From NCBI GenBank assembly GCA_900299495.1, contig OMKD01000032.1:1-40639 (forward strand): a stretch of 40,639 nt of DNA. The letters run 5' to 3'. Both the position numbers and the translations under genes were made by a program. This document shows, one piece after another, positions 27,942 to 37,115 of this stretch; positions within the stretch are counted from its first letter, which is position 1; the number at the start of each line of letters is the position of its first letter. The notes under the pieces are model-generated. The model searched no databases. It was not told the DNA's origin and saw only the letters and a program-made list of their open reading frames with translations. Source of the stretch: Sphingobacteriales bacterium. GTDB lineage: Bacteria; Bacteroidota; Bacteroidia; Chitinophagales; Saprospiraceae.

Positions 27942-28556
27942 TTAGACTTGTTCTAAATTAACTTTTTTAGAATAAGTTCTTTTCCAAGAAATAAAGCCCT
28001 GTATGGCAAGGATAATATAGATAACAAACAGCAATGCAAACAGATAGGCACCTTGCGAAAAATAGATCCCGATATACACTAAATCGATAAAAATCCAGTA
28101 AATCCAGTTGTCTAAAAGCTTAAATATGGTCAATATGGTTGCTCCAAGTGCAAAAGCAGTAGTGATTGCATCCAGCCAAGGCACTCTTGCATCAGTATAA
28201 GTAGAAAAGACATATGCTAAGGGTAAAGACAAGAGTATAGATAGTCCGATATAAATCAGGTGGTCCCTTTTACGCATCTTACCCACTTCTAAATTCGTAC
28301 TATTGTCCTTAGACCGAGTCCAGGACCAAATCCCCCAGATTGCCATTAGAAAATAAATCAGGTTCAATATAGCATCACTATATAACTTGTAAAGGAATAC
28401 ACCCGCATAGGCAATAGACAGGCTGGAGAATGCTCCAAAAACCCAGCAGACCGGTTTTTCTTTGGTTGCAAAAAACACATAGAGAATCCCAAAGATCAAA
28501 CCACTGTAATCCACAATATGTAGGGCCATTAATTGGCCAAGTATCTGCTCTAGCAT
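27942..28556 (-). CDS. pnuC: nicotinamide riboside/mononucleotide transporter PnuC family
   Basis: 204 aa polytopic; 'YSGLIFGILYVFFATKEKPVCWVFGAFSSLSIAYAGVFLYKLYSDAILNLIYFLMAIWGIWSW', 'AFALGATILTIFKLLDNWIYWIFIDLVYIGIYF'. Confidence 0.9.
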   Translation of the reverse strand: MLEQILGQLMALHIVDYSGLIFGILYVFFATKEKPVCWVFGAFSSLSIAYAGVFLYKLYSDAILNLIYFLMAIWGIWSWTRSKDNSTNLEVGKMRKRDHLIYIGLSILLSLPLAYVFSTYTDARVPWLDAITTAFALGATILTIFKLLDNWIYWIFIDLVYIGIYFSQGAYLFALLFVIYIILAIQGFISWKRTYSKKVNLEQV

Positions 28557-28580
28557 TTCCTTTTTTTCTACAAGTATAAA

Positions 28581-28618
28581 AACAAAAAAGGCGACTTTTA
28601 TAAGCCGCCCTTTTTTTA
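28581..28618 (-). terminator. Rho-independent terminator downstream of the TPR-PD40-OmpA gene
   Basis: Minus strand aaaaaaaGGGCGGCTTataaAAGTCGCCttttttgtt (one G-U pair). Confidence 0.8.
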
Positions 28619-30754
28619 TTTATTTTCATCTTTAACTTCCCGAATTCCTTTTCGTGCAAGTTTCTTTTCTTCTATCTTAATTGATGTTGGTCCTTCGGTA
28701 ATCTGGAACTCAGATCGACGGTTCAATTGGAATGCAGCTTCCTGCATCTCCTCTGTTTCAAGTCCCAAGATAAAGTCGTCTGTCAACACTTGTCCAACTG
28801 GAAGGTAATCATAAGTTGCTGCTTCCAATTCGGTTACTGTATATGGCTTAGACTCTCCTTCTCCCAAAGCTTCAATTCTGAATTTCTGAATACCACGTTC
28901 AACAAGCCAATTCTTTGCTGAATTCGCTCTTCGCTGAGAAAGGTTATAGTTATATCCTTCTTCACCACGAGAATCCGTGTGAGAAAGTAACTCAATACGC
29001 ATCTCCGGATATTCATTCATCAAATCTAAGATGAACTGAAGATCTTCCTCTGACTCTTCTAGAATCTTATCATCATCGAAGTCATAGATAATATTGGAAA
29101 GCTTAATTGGATTTTCCTTTGTAATCGTGATATAAACCGGCATTGGCTCAAGCATGATATTTTCATTCCAAACTCTTGAATCAACAAGCCCTACCGTTTC
29201 TAAGGCCATAGTATCGGAGACATAATCTGCTCTTGAGGTAATCAACACATAACTCCTATCCAACTCCAATTCAGATGCAAAATTATTGGCTTCCTTATTA
29301 CTCAAATTTTTAAAATTCACAGCTGCTCCAGAAGTCATATCAACAATCTTAAGACTAACACCAGGAAGTGCTTCTTTTGTCTCTGCATCAAAAACTAATG
29401 CTTCAAGATTAGCAAGAATTTCTTTATAACTCACATTGTAAATATCATCACAACAGGTCTTTGAATTCACGGACTTTGCACCTGTACCAATTCTATTTGA
29501 GGTGAAGAATCCACGCAAACCATCAGGTGTAATGTTATAGTATCTATCATCCTTTGCACTATTTACCCCTAATCCCATATTACTTGGAGAAGACCATCTT
29601 GAGCCATCCCATTCAGAAGAGAACACATCATAACCACCAACACCAACATGACCATTTGAACTGAAATACAGTATACCATCCTGATAAAATGGTGTAACCT
29701 CATCACCAGGTGTATTGATCTTTGGACCTAATGACTTTGGATCTCCATAAACACCACCACCTTTGTATGTAGCATAGTAGATATCCCAACCTCCCTGGCC
29801 ACCTTCCATATTACTACTAAAGAAGATTACTTCCTTTCCAAACAACTCTCCTACTGCAGGATAATTTGCCAAATAATCTCCATTGATACCGTTTACTTCC
29901 TCTGCTGCACCCCATCCATCGCCAGATTTTTGGCTGATATATATTTTAGAAGCAACGAGACCATTACCATCAAGGTCTTGTCTTGTGAAATAAAGGCGAT
30001 TTCCATCTCTGGAAATACTGATATTAGCAGTATACTTTCCTGTATTTATGTGATCACCCAAAACTTCAGGGTCGGATAGTCCATCCTCTGTACGCTTTGC
30101 AGTAAATATTTTAACAGCTGTAAGTGTCTTTGTTTCGTCTTTTTTATCCTTGCTGTCTTCATCAATAACAACTCTTGCATAGTAGATCTCTTCGCCAGAT
30201 GGATCCCATACCGCTGAATATTCAGAATATCTAGTATTAATATCTTTACCAGCATGTGTAACCGTTCTACCTTCAACACCGGTAGCATTCATCATAAAGT
30301 CACAACCTTTAAGTTCTGCCTCTGCAAGTTCTTTCTTCTTTTCGTCCGTAACTAAGCTAATGTATTCATTTAGCATTTCCTTTGCCTTCATGATATCATC
30401 CTCCTCCACATCTTCTATATCCTGATTCATACGGATTGCTCTGGCATAATTAAATCGAGCCTCTACAAACTGATTGGTCTTATCCTTGCGTAAACCCGAA
30501 CGATAACGCAATACAGCTTTCTTGTAATCACGGGTTTGCATGTATAAGTCTCCAAGAAAAATTGCAATCTCTGGATCCTTTTGCTCGTCATAGGCTTCCT
30601 CGAGCTGCTCAATAGCATTGTCGTACTCAAACTTCTCAACCTGCTCTTCCGCCAAAGCTATTCGCTTTTTAGGTGTCAAACGGCCTGCGCTTGGCTGGGC
30701 AACTGCTGCACCCACTATTGCGATAGAAAAAATAAGGGTTAATATATTTCTCAT
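28616..30754 (-). CDS. OmpA-family protein with N-terminal TPR and PD40-like repeats
   Basis: 712 aa; 'VIFFSSNMEGGQGGWDIYYA', 'LYFSSNGHVGVGGYDVFSS', C-terminal OmpA 'IELLSHTDSRGEEGYNYNLSQRRANSAKNWLVERGI'. Confidence 0.93.
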   Translation of the reverse strand: MRNILTLIFSIAIVGAAVAQPSAGRLTPKKRIALAEEQVEKFEYDNAIEQLEEAYDEQKDPEIAIFLGDLYMQTRDYKKAVLRYRSGLRKDKTNQFVEARFNYARAIRMNQDIEDVEEDDIMKAKEMLNEYISLVTDEKKKELAEAELKGCDFMMNATGVEGRTVTHAGKDINTRYSEYSAVWDPSGEEIYYARVVIDEDSKDKKDETKTLTAVKIFTAKRTEDGLSDPEVLGDHINTGKYTANISISRDGNRLYFTRQDLDGNGLVASKIYISQKSGDGWGAAEEVNGINGDYLANYPAVGELFGKEVIFFSSNMEGGQGGWDIYYATYKGGGVYGDPKSLGPKINTPGDEVTPFYQDGILYFSSNGHVGVGGYDVFSSEWDGSRWSSPSNMGLGVNSAKDDRYYNITPDGLRGFFTSNRIGTGAKSVNSKTCCDDIYNVSYKEILANLEALVFDAETKEALPGVSLKIVDMTSGAAVNFKNLSNKEANNFASELELDRSYVLITSRADYVSDTMALETVGLVDSRVWNENIMLEPMPVYITITKENPIKLSNIIYDFDDDKILEESEEDLQFILDLMNEYPEMRIELLSHTDSRGEEGYNYNLSQRRANSAKNWLVERGIQKFRIEALGEGESKPYTVTELEAATYDYLPVGQVLTDDFILGLETEEMQEAAFQLNRRSEFQITEGPTSIKIEEKKLARKGIREVKDENK

Positions 30755-30788
30755 TTCGTAAATCTTACTTTAGAATCTTCAACAATGA

Positions 30789-31937
30789 TTATAACTGTGG
30801 ACAAAAGATCTTACTAGGAAGCTCCACTTTGGGTTGCGAACTAATTATATAATTTGCGGCAAGTTCAAAACCATAATTGTTCTCAACATAGCTTCCTATG
30901 TAATAATCAAAGGCAAAAGCAACTTTTAATTTGCTAGTCTCATAACCAACTAAAGCCTTTGGAGTGTGTATTCCCTTGAAAAGCCCACTTCGATATCCAA
31001 GACCGAATTTCAACACCTGATCTTTAATTTGTTCAGTTTCTTTATCCTTCAAATTCATTGCTAACCAACCGTGTGCATTGTACTGGCTCCAAGTATTAGA
31101 AACCCTAACCCAAGCTGTTGGTTCAAAATATAATTCATCTTTGATAATCTCTCGTTTTAAAAACAAATGACCTGAAAAATATGTAGCAATTTTAGTCGTT
31201 TTATCTAAATTCAGAGGAGAAACAGGGACATTAGGATCATCTGGATCGTTTGGATTATTAGTTTCTGAAACACCTAAACCAAACTTAACAAATCCATTTT
31301 GGGATAAGCTATTCATATTATTTATTGAAAATCCAGCTTCAAAAGATTCTTTACTGTTCTTTTTGTTTGTCTTAAATAGGATACCAGCGTTCACAGCATT
31401 TTTCTGTTGTCCCGTCACACCAGCTCCTTGTCCGGTACCACCCTTCTCTTGTGTATCATTAAAATTGTTTTCAGAGGAATTATAACCATCAGCAAAATCA
31501 TAAACAGATAAATCAAAGCCATTCCCTAGGGTCTCTTGTCCCCACTGTACCCCTATGGTAAAAATACGCCTTGTCTTCTTGTCACCGAGATCAAAATGAT
31601 ATGCTGCAGAAAGGTAATAACCTAATCTCGGTAAATTCCCGAGACCTGCTACATCTTTATAAAGAAATGCACCCATACCGACCCAATCATCCTTTTTCTT
31701 TCTGAAACCATTCATAATGGGTGAATCAAAGAATGCGTATGGAGTAGTAATATTACTAAATCCCCATTGTTCTCTGTAAAGTCCTCCAATACGAACAGTA
31801 CCAAGAAAGTCTCCAGATTTAGCCGGATTCACAAAAAGTGGATTCAATTCGTATAATGATGAATGAATTACACTTTGGGCATTACCGGCAGCTATTCCGG
31901 TGAAGAATAAGAAAACAAATGCTCTAAGCAATTTCAT
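30789..31937 (-). CDS. PorP/SprF-family type IX secretion-associated outer membrane protein
   Basis: Start at MKLLRAFVFLFFTGIAAGNAQ (signal peptide). 'SLYELNPLFVNPAKSGDFLGTVRIGGLYREQW' is characteristic; adjacent to an OmpA partner. Confidence 0.9.
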   Translation of the reverse strand: MKLLRAFVFLFFTGIAAGNAQSVIHSSLYELNPLFVNPAKSGDFLGTVRIGGLYREQWGFSNITTPYAFFDSPIMNGFRKKKDDWVGMGAFLYKDVAGLGNLPRLGYYLSAAYHFDLGDKKTRRIFTIGVQWGQETLGNGFDLSVYDFADGYNSSENNFNDTQEKGGTGQGAGVTGQQKNAVNAGILFKTNKKNSKESFEAGFSINNMNSLSQNGFVKFGLGVSETNNPNDPDDPNVPVSPLNLDKTTKIATYFSGHLFLKREIIKDELYFEPTAWVRVSNTWSQYNAHGWLAMNLKDKETEQIKDQVLKFGLGYRSGLFKGIHTPKALVGYETSKLKVAFAFDYYIGSYVENNYGFELAANYIISSQPKVELPSKIFCPQL

Positions 31938-32000
31938 ATGAGTAATATTTTCTAGATCTATAAGAGATATTTTGTGTGCTTTCCCAATAATTGGCTTCAA

Positions 32001-32034
32001 CAAAAGTATTTTTCTAAAACTATTGGAAAACCAA
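32001..32034 (-). promoter_or_regulatory. Bacteroidota-type promoter TTG-N23-TACTTTTG for PorP/SprF-OmpA
   Basis: Minus strand TTG at 32034-32032 and TACTTTTG at 32008-32001; supports the downstream start at 31937. Confidence 0.5.
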
Positions 32035-32176
32035 AATTTTGTTAAGCAATTTTAGAGTTCACGAAAAATAAGTTCTTTTCGACTGATTTCCATAAAAACC
32101 CAAGCCAATTTTATAATTGAATACTAGAAAAGTAAATAATTAGAAAAATTCGAGGTAATTGAACGAAGATATGCTC

Positions 32177-33151
32177 CTATTCACCACCCAACTGAATATT
32201 TATATTTTCTAGTATTTCTTCAATTTTATGATTCCTCATACAAGCAAAATGACCCTTTGGACATTGCTTGTGCCCAATCTTTGAACAAGGCCTGCAATGC
32301 AGTCCATTTATCTGCTGATTAATATATTTATTACCCCCATTTTTCATGAAGGGATACATTCCAAAAGCAGGAACCGTTGAGCCCCAAATAGTAATAATGC
32401 GTTTATCCAATGCTGCTGCAATATGCATAAGACCTGTATCTGAACTGATAATAAGATCACAGGTATCCATAAGCTGCGCTGAACCTTGAAGAGAGGTTTT
32501 ACCACACCAATTATATACCTTATCCTCAACAATCAACTCCTCCCCTAAATCCTTCTCCGCTGGACCTCCTAAAAGGAAAAACTCCGCATCATATACTTCC
32601 GTTATTTGCTTGACAAGATCAAGCGGAATTCGCTTTGTGTAGTGGGCAGCTCCAAGAACTATCCCTATTCTCCGTTTTCGCTTTTCAAAACCCTTCAATA
32701 GATCTGTATCCGCTTCGAAGAAGTAATCAAGACCTTCACCATCATACTCAATGCCCAAACTTTGAATAGCATCAAACTTCCTATCAACAATATGCTTATT
32801 GGGAAGTCTGTTCAAGCCAATATTAACCAGCATCCATTTAGCAATATTAATTTTATCCAATTTAAATGCTTGAACACCTAGTGTTTTACACACCTTAGAA
32901 GATCTTAAATTACTATGTAGATCAACGATATAATCATAGGCATTGGACTTAAGCGACTCTAATGAATGGTCTAAGTCTTCAAAAGCAATGATTTGGTCAA
33001 TGTATGGATTTTGCTCCAATACCCCTTTAAATCTGCTTTTAGTTAAAAAGTGTACCTCTGCACCCAACTGCTGTTTCATACACCTAATAATAGATGTACA
33101 AAGAACTATATCTCCAATCGATGAGAATCTTATGATCAGAACTTTCGCCAA
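32177..33151 (-). CDS. glycosyltransferase family 9 (heptosyltransferase-like)
   Basis: 'KVLIIRFSSIGDIVLCTSIIRCMKQQ', 'LIISSDTGLMHIAAALDKRIITIWGSTVPAFGMYP'. Confidence 0.93.
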   Translation of the reverse strand: MAKVLIIRFSSIGDIVLCTSIIRCMKQQLGAEVHFLTKSRFKGVLEQNPYIDQIIAFEDLDHSLESLKSNAYDYIVDLHSNLRSSKVCKTLGVQAFKLDKINIAKWMLVNIGLNRLPNKHIVDRKFDAIQSLGIEYDGEGLDYFFEADTDLLKGFEKRKRRIGIVLGAAHYTKRIPLDLVKQITEVYDAEFFLLGGPAEKDLGEELIVEDKVYNWCGKTSLQGSAQLMDTCDLIISSDTGLMHIAAALDKRIITIWGSTVPAFGMYPFMKNGGNKYINQQINGLHCRPCSKIGHKQCPKGHFACMRNHKIEEILENINIQLGGE

Positions 33152-33221
33152 GGTTGAGCAATTTTGGATTAAAAGTTCAAATTAACAAAACTTGAACTTA
33201 GAAAACAAAAGCTACATCAGT

Positions 33222-33710
33222 TTACCACCCAAAAGATTCTGTTTTACCAGCTTTCTCATTTTTTGGCTTACCAATCTCTTCCTTGGGTTCCTCTTTGATA
33301 GTATTAAGGAGTAACTCATAAAAATAGCTAATAGCCTCTGGTGTTCTTTCATCACCTTCAGCCCAGGCAATATTATGCTCAGTTTGTGGATCAATCTGAT
33401 TAATAAATCGGTAATTGGTTCCCGGTAAATAGTGATCATAACTTAATAGACGTATAGAATCTCTTTGAAAAAAGATAGATCTTACGGTTGCTCTATCAAG
33501 AATTCTTACCTGAAAAAAGGTATCCTGATTTACAGCCTGTTTAAGTAATTGGCCGCTTTTTAGCAAGGCATAATGCTCTATGTAAGTTTCTGATTTACCT
33601 GTTCCGAATTCTAGTCTTTCTGCGGGGAGATTATTTGAAATGTAATAAGATTGGTAGCATCCCGTACAATACAGGCTAATTGCGATAAGCGTCAAATATG
33701 TCAGTCGCAT
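33222..33710 (-). CDS. putative lipoprotein of unknown function
   Basis: 162 aa; N-terminal hydrophobic segment followed by 'YCTGC' lipobox-like site. Confidence 0.6.
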   Translation of the reverse strand: MRLTYLTLIAISLYCTGCYQSYYISNNLPAERLEFGTGKSETYIEHYALLKSGQLLKQAVNQDTFFQVRILDRATVRSIFFQRDSIRLLSYDHYLPGTNYRFINQIDPQTEHNIAWAEGDERTPEAISYFYELLLNTIKEEPKEEIGKPKNEKAGKTESFGW

Positions 33711-33828
33711 AGATAATTATTTAGTGTAGTTTTTGCATATATAATTAAAAAAAATAAGTAGTCCACTAAACAAGAGGTGTTAAAATTATTTTAAAACCGA
33801 CATTTTGAATTTTTTTTATCAATAAAAA

Positions 33829-33846
33829 GAACATTTTTATGTTCTA
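33829..33846. promoter_or_regulatory. perfect hairpin AGAACAT-tttt-ATGTTCT upstream of the Cys-rich gene
   Basis: 7-bp arms, 4-nt loop, 34 nt before the ATG at 33881. Confidence 0.4.
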
Positions 33847-33880
33847 ATCACTGCTATAACTAATAAACATTACATACGTT

Positions 33881-34345
33881 ATGAAAAATTTATTGTTAAT
33901 ACCCTTCGGCTTATTCATCATGATTAATGTGAACTTTGCTCAAACTTCAAACGCAGAATCTGATGTTCTTGTTGAAGCAAAAAAAGTAGCCGAACAAACT
34001 GAAGACATCCAGGTTTGGGAATGTAAAAAAAGCGGAAACATAACGTTTGTTCAGTCAGTCGCAGACACTGATGGTACTTCAAAATTCGTTCAGGTATTCT
34101 ATAACGAAGATTCAAAATCATTTGCACAAGCAGAAAAAGTTGCAAAATGTACTGCTCCAAAAGACGGTGCAACATGTTCGCCTAAAGACGCATCTTGCGC
34201 ACCAAAGGCAGCTTCTTCTTGCTGTGCTTCTAAAAATAAAACTGACCAAGCTCAAGCAAGTACAACTACAAAATCCTGTTCTAAGACAGCTAGCAATAGC
34301 TCATGCTGTGCTTCTAAAAAAGCCAGCAAACCCAAAGCTCAGTAA
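33881..34345 (+). CDS. small secreted protein with Cys/Lys/Ser-rich C-terminus
   Basis: 154 aa; signal peptide 'MKNLLLIPFGLFIMINVNFAQ'; duplicated 'SSCCASK'. Confidence 0.7.
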   Translation: MKNLLLIPFGLFIMINVNFAQTSNAESDVLVEAKKVAEQTEDIQVWECKKSGNITFVQSVADTDGTSKFVQVFYNEDSKSFAQAEKVAKCTAPKDGATCSPKDASCAPKAASSCCASKNKTDQAQASTTTKSCSKTASNSSCCASKKASKPKAQ

Positions 34346-34371
34346 TTTCAGTTTTATAAATCCCTTAGTAC

Positions 34372-34791
34372 ATGTTGAAAAAATCAATCTTATTCTTTAG
34401 CCTTTTTTGTTTAGCCCAACTTGGCTTTACCCAAAATACTAGTGATGGTAGCACTAAAACAGGCGCACCTGTCATGAAATTTGACAAACGCTTCCACGAT
34501 TTTGGAACGGTTAAGAAAGGAGAATCAAGAACTACATATTTTGAGTTTACCAATGATGGAGATGTGGACCTTCAGATAGAATTGATTTCAGCATGCGATT
34601 GTACTACAACCGATTATCCGCGACTTCCGGTAAAACCAGGAGAGCGTGGAAAAATAAAAGTTGTATTTGACTCAACAGAAAAAGAAGAGTCCGAAACTAT
34701 TGATATTGATATTTTCCTCAAGAATACCGATCCAAAAACAGGTATTCCAATCATGGAAATGCTTCAGTATAAATTCGAACTCAAAAATTAA
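34372..34791 (+). CDS. DUF1573 domain-containing protein
   Basis: Signal peptide; 'FDKRFHDFGTVKKGESRTTYFEFTNDGDVDLQIELISACDCTTTDYPRLPVKPGERGKIKVVFDSTEK'. Confidence 0.93.
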   Translation: MLKKSILFFSLFCLAQLGFTQNTSDGSTKTGAPVMKFDKRFHDFGTVKKGESRTTYFEFTNDGDVDLQIELISACDCTTTDYPRLPVKPGERGKIKVVFDSTEKEESETIDIDIFLKNTDPKTGIPIMEMLQYKFELKN

Positions 34792-34792
34792 G

Positions 34793-34822
34793 TAAAGCAG
34801 CCAAATGGCTGCTTTTTTTCTT
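34793..34822 (+). terminator. Rho-independent terminator
   Basis: AAAGCAGCCaaatGGCTGCTTTttttc. Confidence 0.85.
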
Positions 34823-34889
34823 TTTCACAACTAAAGCATCTAATCCTTGATTACGTTTCGTAAATTCACGCTGAACAACATTACAAAAA

Positions 34890-35588
34890 ATGATTGCAGT
34901 TATAACAGGTGCCACCAAAGGTATTGGTGCAGCTATCGCTGAACAGTTCGCTAGTCAAGGTTTCGATTTAGTGACTTGTTCGAGAAACACATCCGATCTA
35001 GCACAATTCAAAAAAGATATTGAGTCCAAGTTCAATATTTCGGTGCATACCATACAGGCAGATCTTTCAAAAAAAGAGGATGTACAGAACTTAGCTGCTT
35101 TTATCAATAAAATGGACAAAGCTGTTGAGGTATTAGTAAATAATGCGGGTTCATACGTCCCAGGAGGCGTATTAACAGAAGAAGAAGGGTCACTTGAATT
35201 TATGATCAACACAAATCTTTACAGTGCTTACCACCTTACAAGAGGTATCATAAATAAAATGAATACCAAAGGAAAAGCTTATATCTTCAATATCTGCTCC
35301 ATAGCAGGTTTGCAAGCCTATCATAATGGAGGAGCCTATAGTATTTCGAAATTTGCTCTAAATGGTTTTACTAAGAATCTTCGAGAAGAGTTAAAAGAAA
35401 GCCATATACGTGTAGCAGCTGTACATCCTGGAGCAACCATGTCTAAATCCTGGGAAGGATCCGGCATCTCAGAGGATCGGATTATGGAAGCAAAGGATAT
35501 AGCCATTGCAATATGGTCTGCCTACACAATGAGTTCAAAGGCAGTTGTAGAGGATATTATTTTAAGACCACAATTAGGAGATCTTTAA
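34890..35588 (+). CDS. SDR-family oxidoreductase
   Basis: 232 aa; 'VITGATKGIGAAIAEQFA', 'LVNNAGSY', 'ICSIAGLQAYHNGGAYSISKFAL'. Confidence 0.95.
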   Translation: MIAVITGATKGIGAAIAEQFASQGFDLVTCSRNTSDLAQFKKDIESKFNISVHTIQADLSKKEDVQNLAAFINKMDKAVEVLVNNAGSYVPGGVLTEEEGSLEFMINTNLYSAYHLTRGIINKMNTKGKAYIFNICSIAGLQAYHNGGAYSISKFALNGFTKNLREELKESHIRVAAVHPGATMSKSWEGSGISEDRIMEAKDIAIAIWSAYTMSSKAVVEDIILRPQLGDL

Positions 35589-35598
35589 TTCAAGAATA

Positions 35599-37086
35599 AT
35601 GGGAATAAAAGCATCACTTATAAAACCCTTTGCGAAAAACGCAGCAAAGAACATTCAAAAATGGTCTTCGCAACCACTTGAAGCCCAGGAAAAAGTTTTT
35701 CAAGACCTCCTTGCAGTTCTTAAAAACACAGCATTTGGGAAGGAACATAATATGGAAAAGGTCAATTCATACGAAGCTTTCAGAGAGCATATACAGGTCA
35801 ATGATTATGAAAACCTAAGGCCTTATATCGATAGGATAATTGCTGGTGAATCAGACGTTCTATGGAAAGGAATACCTAAATATTTTGCTAAAACCTCAGG
35901 TACAACCTCAGGAGTAAAATACATTCCACTAACGAAGGAAAGTATCCCAAATCACTTTGGTACAGCCAGAAATGCAATGTTCAATTTCGCGGCAAAAGCA
36001 GATAAGTTCGATTTCTTTGATGGAAATATGATTTTTCTATCTGGGAGCCCTGAATTAACAAAAACAGGCGGTATCCATACGGGCCGATTATCTGGTATAG
36101 TCAACCACATGGTACCCTCGTGGCTTAGAAGTAGTCAGCTTCCAAGCTACGAAACCAACTGTATCGAGGAATGGGAGGACAAACTAGAGAAAATTGTTGA
36201 TGAAACCCTCAACAGAGATATGCGATTAATCAGTGGTATTCCCCCATGGGTACAAATGTACTATGAACGATTATTGGAAAGAAGCGGAAAAAAACATGTC
36301 AAAGACATATTCCCCAACTATTCAATCTTTGCATACGGAGGAGTTAACTTTGAACCATACCGACAAATACTTGAAGAATTAGTAGGTGAAAGACTTAAGA
36401 GCGTGGAAACCTATCCAGCCTCTGAAGGATTTATAGCCTTCCAAGATAATGTGGAAAACGACGGCTTGTTACTAAATGTAAACTCCGGGATCTTCTTTGA
36501 ATTCATTCCTTTAGACGAAATCAATACATCTAATCCAACTAGGATAAGCCTAAAAGAGGTAAAACGGGGTGTAAACTATGCTATCATACTAAACACCAAT
36601 GCAGGCCTTTGGGGATACAATATTGGAGATACTGTAGAATTTGTCTCCACAGCTCCTTATAAGGTTCGGGTAACTGGAAGGATTAAACACTTTATATCTG
36701 CCTTTGGAGAACATGTGATTGGCAAAGAAGTGGAAGAAGCCATGCTTTATGCATCAAAAAAGCATAATGCACGATTAGTAGAATTTACAGTCGCCCCAAA
36801 TATCAATCCGGAAGATGGTTCTACTGCCCATCACCAATGGTTGATAGAATTCGAACAGGAGCCAAACAATCTTGAGCAATTTGCAAAAAGTATTGACGAG
36901 GAAATGTGCAGACAAAACATCTATTACAAAGATCTTATCGAGGGCAATGTTCTTAGTCCGCTAAGGATTAAAAAACTGGAAAGAGATGCTTTTAGAAGAT
37001 ATATGAAAAGTCAAGGGAAACTAGGAGGTCAAAATAAGGTCCCAAGATTATCCAACGATAGAAAAATTGCAGAGCAACTGTATTAA
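35599..37086 (+). CDS. GH3 auxin-responsive-promoter family (adenylate-forming) protein
   Basis: 495 aa; 'YFAKTSGTTSGVKYIPLTKESI', 'YPASEGFIAFQ', 'GLWGYNIGDTVEFVSTAPYKVRVTGRIKHFISAFGEHVIGKEVEEAM'. Confidence 0.92.
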   Translation: MGIKASLIKPFAKNAAKNIQKWSSQPLEAQEKVFQDLLAVLKNTAFGKEHNMEKVNSYEAFREHIQVNDYENLRPYIDRIIAGESDVLWKGIPKYFAKTSGTTSGVKYIPLTKESIPNHFGTARNAMFNFAAKADKFDFFDGNMIFLSGSPELTKTGGIHTGRLSGIVNHMVPSWLRSSQLPSYETNCIEEWEDKLEKIVDETLNRDMRLISGIPPWVQMYYERLLERSGKKHVKDIFPNYSIFAYGGVNFEPYRQILEELVGERLKSVETYPASEGFIAFQDNVENDGLLLNVNSGIFFEFIPLDEINTSNPTRISLKEVKRGVNYAIILNTNAGLWGYNIGDTVEFVSTAPYKVRVTGRIKHFISAFGEHVIGKEVEEAMLYASKKHNARLVEFTVAPNINPEDGSTAHHQWLIEFEQEPNNLEQFAKSIDEEMCRQNIYYKDLIEGNVLSPLRIKKLERDAFRRYMKSQGKLGGQNKVPRLSNDRKIAEQLY

Positions 37087-37115
37087 AAAAGGCCCCTAAG
37101 TGGGGCCTTTTTTAT
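37083..37115. terminator. bidirectional Rho-independent terminator
   Basis: taaaaaaGGCCCCtaagtGGGGCCttttttat between convergent genes. Confidence 0.9.

Noticed and set aside
27942-28560. Riboswitch (e.g. TPP or NAD-II type) upstream of pnuC
   Set aside because: Only ~60 nt separate pnuC from the upstream gene, mostly occupied by a terminator; no aptamer-like conserved core was recognised.
28378-28659. 93-aa minus-strand ORF spanning the pnuC 5' end and the terminator
   Set aside because: Overlaps the well-supported pnuC frame and crosses a clear terminator.
34047-34400. 117-aa ORF overlapping the Cys-rich gene in another frame
   Set aside because: Composition (Gln/Leu/Lys-rich) reflects a frame shift of the repeat-rich true frame, and it overlaps the DUF1573 start; no independent evidence of coding.
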